Assembly: GCA_900547275.1 (NCBI GenBank)
Contig: URGA01000028.1
Location: forward strand, 1 to 22,638
Reading direction: 5' to 3'
From: an uncultured Oscillospiraceae bacterium
Lineage (GTDB): Bacteria; Bacillota; Clostridia; Oscillospirales; Acutalibacteraceae
DNA: 22,638 nt
Below the pieces are notes generated by a model. It saw nothing but the letters and a program-made list of their open reading frames with translations, ran no database searches and was not told where the DNA came from. The position numbers and the translations under genes were made by a program. Within the stretch, counting starts at the first letter, position 1; each line of letters starts with the position of its first letter. Positions 1 through 6,542 of this stretch are shown one piece after another.

Positions 1-1057
1 CGCCGCCGTACATACCTCTAACCTGAGGAAGAGTTACATGGCTCTCGTCGCAAAACAGCAAAAAGTCATCCGGGAAATAGTCCATAAGCGTAAACGGAGG
101 CTCACCGGGTTTTCTGCCGCTCATAACGGCAGAATAGTTTTCAATTCCTTTGCAGAAACCCGTTTCCCTGAGCATCTCAATATCATTCATGGTGCGCTCT
201 TTAATACGCTGGGCTTCAAGCAGTTTTCCGTTTTCCTCAAAGTAAGCTACGCGCTCCACCATCTCGCCGTAAATCTTGCTCAAAGCGCGCTCCATCTTCT
301 CCTGACCCACAACGTAATGGGAAGCAGGATAAATGCAGACATGAGACAAAACACCTTCCGTTTTGCCTGTAAGAGGATTGATTTCAGATATTCGGTCAAT
401 CTCGTCTCCGAAAAATTCCACTCTAATAGCACTGCCGCTGCTGCCCGCCGGAAATATCTCAAGAGTATCGCCTCTTACCCTAAACTTATTGCGGACAAAA
501 TTTATATCGTTGCGCTCATACTGAATTTCAACAAGTTTTGCAATTAGATCTTCCCTGCTTTTTTCCATACCTGAGCGCAGAGAAATAACCTTATTGCGGT
601 AATCAATAGGGTCGCCGATGGAATAGATGCACGAAACGGAAGCTACAATTATGACGTCCCGCCTTTCGGAAAGAGCGGCGGTGGCGCTGTGGCGCAGTTT
701 GTCTATCTCATCGTTAATCGCAGAATCCTTTTCAATATAAGTATCCGTTGTGGGCACATAAGCTTCCGGCTGATAGTAATCGTAATAAGAAACAAAATAT
801 TCAACGGCGTTTTCAGGAAAGAACTCCTTAAACTCACTGCAAAGCTGGGCAGCCAGCGTTTTGTTGTGGGCAAGAACAAGGGTTGGTCTGTTAACTTTTT
901 CAATGATATTCGCCATAGTAAAAGTCTTACCGGAACCGGTAACACCCATCAAAGTCTGCTCTTTCATACCTGAAAGAACGCCTTTTGCAAGCGCATCTAT
1001 TGCCTGAGGCTGGTCGCCCGTGGGCTTGAATTCACTGTGAAGCTTAAAACGGTCCAT
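1..1057 (-). CDS. uvrB: UvrABC system protein B (partial, C-terminus beyond the left edge)
   Basis: UvrB is the DNA-damage verification helicase of nucleotide excision repair; it is loaded by UvrA and then recruits UvrC. The minus-strand frame is open from the ATG at 1055-1057 to the window edge, giving about 352 of the usual 650-670 residues. Visible motifs are Walker A GVTGSGKT (residues 38-45), the YYQPEAY segment belonging to the beta-hairpin that probes damaged strands, and the Walker B DESH at 337-340 followed by VTLPQVRGMYGG. The start is supported by an AGGAGA ribosome binding site about 9 bases upstream and by the family-typical N-terminus (FKPTGDQPQAI). The gene is divergent from the rluA-type gene and has its own promoter at 1095-1123. 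The identification is certain; only the missing C-terminal helicase half and UVR motif cannot be examined. Confidence 0.97.
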   Translation of the reverse strand, partial: MDRFKLHSEFKPTGDQPQAIDALAKGVLSGMKEQTLMGVTGSGKTFTMANIIEKVNRPTLVLAHNKTLAAQLCSEFKEFFPENAVEYFVSYYDYYQPEAYVPTTDTYIEKDSAINDEIDKLRHSATAALSERRDVIIVASVSCIYSIGDPIDYRNKVISLRSGMEKSREDLIAKLVEIQYERNDINFVRNKFRVRGDTLEIFPAGSSGSAIRVEFFGDEIDRISEINPLTGKTEGVLSHVCIYPASHYVVGQEKMERALSKIYGEMVERVAYFEENGKLLEAQRIKERTMNDIEMLRETGFCKGIENYSAVMSGRKPGEPPFTLMDYFPDDFLLFCDESHVTLPQVRGMYGG

Positions 1058-1094
1058 ACACTCTGTTTCTCCTAAAGAATTACATACAGTTTTT

Positions 1095-1123
1095 ATTATA
1101 CACTAAACATATTATAATTACAA
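1095..1123 (-). promoter_or_regulatory. Predicted sigma-A promoter of uvrB
   Basis: Read on the minus strand, a TTGTAA -35 box (1118-1123) and a perfect TATAAT -10 box (1095-1100) are separated by 17 bases. Transcription would start near 1088, giving a leader of about 30 bases with AGGAGA before the uvrB ATG. No obvious SOS (LexA) box was seen. Confidence 0.7.
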
Positions 1124-1187
1124 CTTAGCAAATAAACGAATATTGCCGCCGCGTGCTGAAAGCTTTTATACAATTTGTTATTCGTCA

Positions 1188-1216
1188 TTTACTTTTTTGC
1201 GGCGATAGATTATAAT
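1188..1216 (+). promoter_or_regulatory. Predicted promoter of the RluA-type gene, giving a leaderless mRNA
   Basis: TTTACT (1188-1193), a 17-base spacer and TATAAT (1211-1216). The -10 box ends only 7 bases before the ATG at 1224, so the expected transcription start falls on or next to the A of the start codon. No Shine-Dalgarno sequence lies between them, which fits a leaderless transcript. The -35 box is a 4 of 6 match, so confidence rests mainly on the -10 box. Confidence 0.5.
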
Positions 1217-1223
1217 AAACCAT

Positions 1224-2174
1224 ATGAAAGAAATCACAATAAGCAAAAACGACGCCAATCAGCGGCTTGACAGGTATCTATCCAAGACTTTTGACAGACT
1301 GCCGCGCTCGCTGATGTACAAGGAAATACGGCGAAAAAACATTAAGATAAACAAAAAGAGATGCACTCCCGAGCAAATGCTGGCCGAGGGTGATGTTCTC
1401 TCTCTTTATCTGCCCGACGACGTATTGACGGAAAAGAAAAAGCATTACGATTTTCTGTCAGCTTCAAAGGAAATCAAAATCGTTTATGAGGACCAAAACA
1501 TCCTGATTGCTGATAAAAAGCCGGGCCTGCTTTGCCACCCAGACGGGCGCGAATACATTGACACACTGATTGCACGGGTCAAACGCTATCTTTACGAAAA
1601 AGGCGAATGGTCGCCGGAGGAAAGCTCCTTTTCTCCGGCCCCTGCAAACAGAATTGACCGCAACACCGGCGGGCTGGTTATAATCGCAAAAAACGCAGAC
1701 GCACTGCGGGAACTGACCGCAATGATAAAACAGCGGGAAACGGACAAGTATTATCTCGCTGTTACTGACGGCATCCCCTCTCAAAAGGAAGCAACGCTCA
1801 CAGGGTATCTGACAAAAGACGAAAAGCGCAACATGGTCAAAGTTCGCAAAGAGCCATGCGACGGCGCAAAAAAAATAATCACACGTTACCGTGTAATTAA
1901 AACATTCTCAAAGAAAGCGCTTGTTGAAGTTCAACTTCTTACAGGCAGAACCCACCAGATAAGAGCGCATATGGCGTCTATCGGCTGTCCGCTCTGCGGC
2001 GACGGAAAGTACGGGAAAAGCCACGGACGTTTTCGCCAGGCGCTGTTCAGTTATAAATTAACTTTCCATGTAAACGACGGGATGACACTTTCATATCTTG
2101 ACGAAAAGACATTTACCGCCGACACGGAAGAATTCATAAAACAGTTCACAGGAGATGATAACAGTGAAAGATAA
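1224..2174 (+). CDS. RluA-family RNA pseudouridine synthase
   Basis: Isomerises uridine to pseudouridine in RNA, most often 23S rRNA in this family; the exact target site cannot be read from sequence. The 316-residue protein has an N-terminal S4-like RNA-binding region (about residues 12-65: RLDRYLSKTF, KNIKINKKR, EGDVLSLYLP) and a catalytic domain with the motif NRIDRNTGGLVI, whose Asp145 is the expected catalytic residue. LTGRTHQIRAH (239-249) is the conserved C-terminal motif. The family usually has RLDxxTSG; Ile for Leu and Gly for Ser are mild variations. Length is normal. There is no ribosome binding site ahead of the ATG and the next Met lies well inside the S4 domain, so a leaderless start is likely. 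The stop overlaps the start of the following membrane protein gene, so the two are probably co-transcribed. Confidence 0.93.
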   Translation: MKEITISKNDANQRLDRYLSKTFDRLPRSLMYKEIRRKNIKINKKRCTPEQMLAEGDVLSLYLPDDVLTEKKKHYDFLSASKEIKIVYEDQNILIADKKPGLLCHPDGREYIDTLIARVKRYLYEKGEWSPEESSFSPAPANRIDRNTGGLVIIAKNADALRELTAMIKQRETDKYYLAVTDGIPSQKEATLTGYLTKDEKRNMVKVRKEPCDGAKKIITRYRVIKTFSKKALVEVQLLTGRTHQIRAHMASIGCPLCGDGKYGKSHGRFRQALFSYKLTFHVNDGMTLSYLDEKTFTADTEEFIKQFTGDDNSER

Positions 2175-2769
2175 ATTTATCAGGGTGCTTTCCCCAATAA
2201 CAGCGGCAGTAATACTGCTTCTTGACGTTTCAGTAGTTGCCTACGGCATTTTCGCCGTTAAAAAGGTTATTGAGCTTCGCTCTGCGGCGGCAATTTTCTT
2301 TGCGGCGGTTGAGGTAGCGGCAATAATAATCGCAGTTCTTGTTACGAGAGAAACTCTTCGCAACGGCGTTGTCTTCCGTGAGGACGAATTCGAGTTCACA
2401 GGACTTGACGATAATAATATTTTCGACTACAACGATATTGAAAACGTAGAGTCATACAAAGACACCACCCCAAGCCTTGTAAAAAATTTCATTGACCGTC
2501 ACTCCGTGCTTACGCTCACACTCAAAGAAGACAAGGTTGTAACCATCGACATAGGGCTTAGCCGAAAATACACGCTGGACCTTATCCACAAGGAAATCTG
2601 CCAGCGCTGCGGCATGGAATATGTTCCCCCGGAACCCATTCCGAAATACTCCCTTTTCAAAAAAGGCGCTACAGAAGAAAAAGCTGAAGAAGAGAGCAAA
2701 AACAGCGAAGAAGAAATCACCGCTGAAACAGCCGATAAAGCAGAAAATCAGACATCAGGCGAAGAATAA
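2164..2769 (+). CDS. Small membrane protein with two N-terminal helices and an acidic tail, function unknown
   Basis: About 201 residues. Two hydrophobic segments near the N-terminus (around ITAAVILLLDVSVVAYGIF and AAIFFAAVEVAAIIIAVLV) predict a helical hairpin in the membrane. They are followed by a soluble domain of alternating beta-type segments (VVFREDEFEFTGLDDNNIFDYNDIENVES, then VLTLTLKEDKVVTIDIGL), which resembles bacterial PH-like domains; that resemblance is an inference from pattern only. The C-terminal 35 residues are low-complexity and rich in Glu. The start chosen is GTG at 2164: AGGAG at 2150-2154 lies 9 bases before it, whereas the in-frame ATG at 2155 directly touches the AGGAG and cannot use it. 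The start overlaps the end of the pseudouridine synthase gene, suggesting translational coupling. A hairpin terminator follows. I do not recognise a characterised homologue. Confidence 0.75.
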   Translation: MKDKFIRVLSPITAAVILLLDVSVVAYGIFAVKKVIELRSAAAIFFAAVEVAAIIIAVLVTRETLRNGVVFREDEFEFTGLDDNNIFDYNDIENVESYKDTTPSLVKNFIDRHSVLTLTLKEDKVVTIDIGLSRKYTLDLIHKEICQRCGMEYVPPEPIPKYSLFKKGATEEKAEEESKNSEEEITAETADKAENQTSGEE

Positions 2770-2802
2770 GTCAACAGTTTGCAGAAAATTTAATTAAACA
2801 TC

Positions 2803-2837
2803 AAAACACCCCGACGGATAGCCCGCCGGGGTGTTTT
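2803..2837. terminator. Bidirectional rho-independent terminator between convergent operons
   Basis: An 11-bp perfect stem, AAAACACCCCG (2803-2813) with CGGGGTGTTTT (2827-2837), around a 13-base loop. Because the stem ends in A/T runs on both sides, each strand yields a GC-rich hairpin with a terminal U tract. It lies 34 bases after the plus-strand membrane protein gene and 10 bases after the stop of the minus-strand ABC gene, so it can serve both. Confidence 0.88.
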
Positions 2838-2847
2838 ATTGCGCTAA

Positions 2848-4650
2848 TCACATCTGATATTTTTCAGCCTGTAGGCGGAACATTCTGGCGTAAACGCCGT
2901 TTTGCTCCATTAGTCGGTCATGGCTGCCGCTTTCAATTATCTCTCCGTTTTCCATAACATAAATTTTGTCAGCATTTACTGTCGTTGACAGTCGGTGAGA
3001 GATAAACACAACCGTTTTATCCTTTGCCGCCTCCATCATTGCCTGGTTAAGATTATATTCCGCAACAGGGTCCAGATTGGCGGACGGCTCATCCATTATT
3101 ACATAAGGACATTCTTTGTAAAACGCCCTTGAGATTGCGACTTTCTGGGCTTCGCCGCCGGAAAGCATTACGCCGTCATCATCAAATTCCCGCAGGATTT
3201 CCGTATCCGTTCCACGGCTGATTTTCTTGTTAAAGCCGCTGTGCTTAAGCGCCCGCTGAGCACGTTGTGAATCGAGATTTACGTCGAGGGCAACATTTTC
3301 GCCCAGGGAACAGGCGAAAATTTGGAAATCCTGAAATACAGCCGCAAAACGACGTCTGTGGGACTGAACGGTAACATTCCTTATATCTTCTCCGCCAATG
3401 AGTATCTCACCGTCGGTAACGTCGTACAGGCGTAAAAGCAGGTTTGTAAGAGTTGTTTTTCCCGCTCCGTTATAGCCGACAAGAGCAACCTTTTCTCCCG
3501 GATGAAGCGTAAGGCTGATATTTTTCAGCGTAGGCTCGCTGTTGCCGGGATAAGTGAACGTTACATTTTTTATCTCTATCGGCTTAGGCTCAGAAACAGA
3601 AGCGGTTTTTTCGCCGTCAAAAATACTTCCTTTGCTCTTAAGAAATTCACGGTACTTTTCAACAAGTTGAGCCCGCTCCGAGAAGTTTCTTACAACGCCC
3701 ACCGTCAAAAATGAAAATGAAGCGGCAATTGAATAAGCGCCGTTAAACGTTGCAACGAAATCGCCTGCTGAAAGCGTCTTTGAAACTATAACGGAATAGC
3801 CGAGATACAGCGGCAGGAAAAACATAAAGCCCAGCAGCTGAACTCCGCTTTCCTGGAAAAAGTATATCGTATCTATCTTTTTTACATAGCGGCGCTGATT
3901 GTCAATTACATCGTCTGCCGCTTCATTGTAGCGCTTTATCAGAAGAGGCTTGATATTGTTCATTCTTACCTCTTTGGCGTAATCCTGGAGATAAAAAATT
4001 CTTGCAAAATAATCGGCTCTGCGGTGATAGCGGTTGTTATCCACCTGGCGCTGCGCCTGAAGTTTGCCTATCTTTTTGCTGACGGGAGTAAAAATAACAA
4101 CTATCGCCAAAACGATAAGCAGGCAGACAGGGTCTATTGCCATAAGCGTTGCGCAGATAGTAACCAGAGAAACGAACTCGCCGAAATATCGCCGCACCAT
4201 GCTGAGTATATTAGTTATATTATCCGCCGACGCCTCAATGGTAAGAATAAACGTATTATAAAAATGCGGGTCGTCGTAGGAAGCGAGATCAAGGGATTTT
4301 GCCTTTTCGTAAAGTTTCAGCGACAGTCCCTGCTGAACTTTTTCTTTTTCAACATGGCGGTAAAACTCGCGAAAAAGCATACAAAAACATTCAGACAAAA
4401 GCAGGACAGCCGCAATGGCGACAACTGCAAAGACTATTTTTCTTCTGTCTCCGCCGGACGCCACAACGTCAATTACATACTTTACGCCTATTACCGAAAC
4501 GAGACGTGTAGGCAGTCTGTCCATAACGCCCCAGACGCACTCGCCTATAACGAGAGTTGGAGAAATGCTGAAAAGCAGTTTCAGAAAATAAAAGATGTTT
4601 GAAAACATTGAATGCTCGGTTGCTTCGCCGATATTTTTCTTACGCTTCAT
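2848..4650 (-). CDS. ABC exporter half-transporter (membrane domain fused to ATPase), second of a pair
   Basis: ATP-driven exporter subunit of about 600 residues in the inner membrane; the substrate is unknown. Residues 1-320 hold a six-helix type I exporter membrane domain and 350-600 the nucleotide-binding domain. The latter shows Walker A GYNGAGKT (392-399), a Q-loop (VFQDFQ), the signature LSGGEAQK (496-503), Walker B IMDEP with catalytic Glu521, and the switch His in FISHR. The start at 4650 (MKRKKN) was preferred over a longer in-frame ATG at 4695 because GGAGG lies about 9 bases upstream of it and the longer form would overlap the upstream gene by 56 bases. With this start the overlap is 11 bases. 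Pairing with the neighbouring half-transporter suggests a heterodimer. The signature carries Glu where most exporters have Gln (LSGGQ). Confidence 0.92.
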   Translation of the reverse strand: MKRKKNIGEATEHSMFSNIFYFLKLLFSISPTLVIGECVWGVMDRLPTRLVSVIGVKYVIDVVASGGDRRKIVFAVVAIAAVLLLSECFCMLFREFYRHVEKEKVQQGLSLKLYEKAKSLDLASYDDPHFYNTFILTIEASADNITNILSMVRRYFGEFVSLVTICATLMAIDPVCLLIVLAIVVIFTPVSKKIGKLQAQRQVDNNRYHRRADYFARIFYLQDYAKEVRMNNIKPLLIKRYNEAADDVIDNQRRYVKKIDTIYFFQESGVQLLGFMFFLPLYLGYSVIVSKTLSAGDFVATFNGAYSIAASFSFLTVGVVRNFSERAQLVEKYREFLKSKGSIFDGEKTASVSEPKPIEIKNVTFTYPGNSEPTLKNISLTLHPGEKVALVGYNGAGKTTLTNLLLRLYDVTDGEILIGGEDIRNVTVQSHRRRFAAVFQDFQIFACSLGENVALDVNLDSQRAQRALKHSGFNKKISRGTDTEILREFDDDGVMLSGGEAQKVAISRAFYKECPYVIMDEPSANLDPVAEYNLNQAMMEAAKDKTVVFISHRLSTTVNADKIYVMENGEIIESGSHDRLMEQNGVYARMFRLQAEKYQM

Positions 4651-6469
4651 TTTCGTTTCCCTCCTCTCTGCCGTAGCTGGAAGCCTGAAGGGCAAACATT
4701 TTGCTGTATTCTCCGCCTTTTTGCATCAGTTCGCTGTGGGTTCCGCTTTCTAAAAGCGTTCCGCCGCCCAGAACATAAATGCAGTCGGACAGCACCGCCG
4801 AAGAAAGGCGGTGGGAAATATAGATGACCGTCTTATTTTTCGTTGCTTCAATAAGATTGCTGTACATTTTGTACTCAGCAATGGGGTCGAGTGCAGAGGA
4901 AGGTTCGTCCAGCACAGCGATATCAAAATCTCTGGCAAACATTCTCGCCACCGCCGTTTTCTGGGCCTCTCCGCCTGAAAGTCCCGCTCCGTTCTCGTCA
5001 AATTCACGGGTCAAAACAGTATTAGCACCCTGGGGCAGTTCGCAAACTCTATCCCAAACGCCGCTTTTCTTAAGCGCCGTTTCTGCTGTTTTCTTATCGT
5101 CATCCGAACACTCTCGGCACATAACGTTTTCATTAACGGAAAGCGCAAATGTTTTATAATCCTGAAAAACAGTTGCAAAGCGCATACGCAATGAATTGAG
5201 ATCGTACTCTTTGATATTCACGCCGTTATATAGTATTTCTCCCTCCGTTACGTCGTAAAAGCGCAGCAGAAGTTTTACAAACGTTGTTTTTCCTGCGCCG
5301 TTTATACCCACGACGGCAGACGTTGTGCCTTTGTTGATTTTCAGGCTCACGTTGCGAAGCGCGTATTTTTCAACCGTTGGATAACGGAATGAAACGTTGC
5401 GAAATTCAATACTTTCAAATTCCGGAGCAGTGAGAGTACCGTTTTTAACAGGACTTTCGTAATCGAAAAAGTCATGAAGGTTCTGAAAATAAAGAGCCAT
5501 TGACGAAAGTTCGGAAAAACTGTTGGCAATATTATTTGTAGCCTCACGGACAGAATTTATAGCAGAAAGCACAACGGAAAAGCCTGATACTTCCAGTCCC
5601 TTGTCATAGATAAACTGATAAGCGGCGAAAGAATACGTTCCCACAATTGGAATAAACTCGCCGAAAATCGAACTTACCATACTGTACAAAAATAGTTTTA
5701 TTCCGTACTGTTTCAGAATTCTGATATTGTCAGCCACTGCGTTATTAAATCTGCGGAGAATAACCGCAAAGATATTTGAAGTACGCATATCCTTGGCAAA
5801 ATCTTTAAGGAAAACTGTGCGCTGGGCGTATGCCTTTACCCGCTTGTTTGTGGTCATAGAAAGGTCGCGCTTATAAACGACCTTGCTTTTCAATAACTCG
5901 TTGATAAAAACAAGAACAATGGGAAAAAGGAAAATGAGATAGACGGTATCTATTGTAACAACAACGCCCACTACAAGGAAAAGGGATATAAGCGCCGCAA
6001 TACCCGTTGCCACATCCACCGCAAAAGCAAGAAAATATCCGCCGGTAAGAATTTCGGTTGCGCGCTGATAAGCGTCGTAAAATTCAGGATTTTCATAGCA
6101 GCCGATATCCACTTTAAGCGCTTTTTCAAAAATCATATTATTGAGATTTTTAAATATCTTTTTCTGGGAAACGGCAGAAGAGTAGTCACAGACTATTGAT
6201 ATTATTTCATTGACGATTCCAACTGCCAAAAACAAAAGCATCATTTTTATGAATGCGCCGAAACTTCCGCCGCCTTCAATTATGCTCAGAAGCATTTTCA
6301 AAAACAGAACGCCCTGAATAAAAAGCGTAAAAATTATATACGCGCACTGTGCAAATATAAGTGCAGGCACAAACGTCTTGTCTGCTTTCCAAAGTATTTT
6401 GCAGGCGTATACAATATTTTTAAAGACAGGAACTTTAACATCCTCGTGAACAGGTATTCGTCTTCTCAT
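4640..6469 (-). CDS. ABC exporter half-transporter (membrane domain fused to ATPase), first of a pair
   Basis: Partner of the downstream ABC gene; about 609 residues with an N-terminal exporter membrane domain and a C-terminal ATPase. Walker A GINGAGKT is at 388-395, the Q-loop reads VFQDYK, the signature LSGGEAQK is at 497-504, and Walker B VLDEP carries Glu522; the switch His is in YISHR. Both partners keep a catalytic Glu and an intact signature, so neither composite ATP site is obviously degenerate. The open frame extends into mutS2 up to 6772, but the ATG at 6467-6469 has a strong GGAGGTG ribosome binding site 5-6 bases upstream and begins the recognisable protein, so it is the start. 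It lies 73 bases after mutS2 and may be reached by read-through from that operon, as no clear separate promoter was found. The substrate could be a peptide, lipid or drug; nothing nearby decides it. Confidence 0.92.
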   Translation of the reverse strand: MRRRIPVHEDVKVPVFKNIVYACKILWKADKTFVPALIFAQCAYIIFTLFIQGVLFLKMLLSIIEGGGSFGAFIKMMLLFLAVGIVNEIISIVCDYSSAVSQKKIFKNLNNMIFEKALKVDIGCYENPEFYDAYQRATEILTGGYFLAFAVDVATGIAALISLFLVVGVVVTIDTVYLIFLFPIVLVFINELLKSKVVYKRDLSMTTNKRVKAYAQRTVFLKDFAKDMRTSNIFAVILRRFNNAVADNIRILKQYGIKLFLYSMVSSIFGEFIPIVGTYSFAAYQFIYDKGLEVSGFSVVLSAINSVREATNNIANSFSELSSMALYFQNLHDFFDYESPVKNGTLTAPEFESIEFRNVSFRYPTVEKYALRNVSLKINKGTTSAVVGINGAGKTTFVKLLLRFYDVTEGEILYNGVNIKEYDLNSLRMRFATVFQDYKTFALSVNENVMCRECSDDDKKTAETALKKSGVWDRVCELPQGANTVLTREFDENGAGLSGGEAQKTAVARMFARDFDIAVLDEPSSALDPIAEYKMYSNLIEATKNKTVIYISHRLSSAVLSDCIYVLGGGTLLESGTHSELMQKGGEYSKMFALQASSYGREEGNENEA

Positions 6470-6514
6470 TTTTTCACCTCCGTTGTTGATATATTGTATA
6501 TAAAGACAATAACA

Positions 6515-6534
6515 CCGCCGGTTTTCACCGGCGG
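6515..6534 (-). terminator. Hairpin after mutS2, possible terminator or attenuator
   Basis: A perfect 8-bp GC-rich stem, CCGCCGGT/ACCGGCGG, with a 4-base loop, 8 bases beyond the mutS2 stop on the minus strand. It is followed by TGTTATTGTCTTT, which is U-rich but broken, so termination may be partial and leave some read-through into the ABC genes. Confidence 0.6.
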
Positions 6535-6542
6535 CTGAAAAA

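Noticed and set aside
38..547. Plus-strand open frame of 169 codons at the left edge
   Set aside because: It is antisense to uvrB, whose minus-strand frame carries the conserved DESH region.
1124..1187. Possible small RNA or riboswitch in the uvrB-rluA intergenic region
   Set aside because: No stable stem, terminator or known aptamer pattern was found beyond the two promoters.
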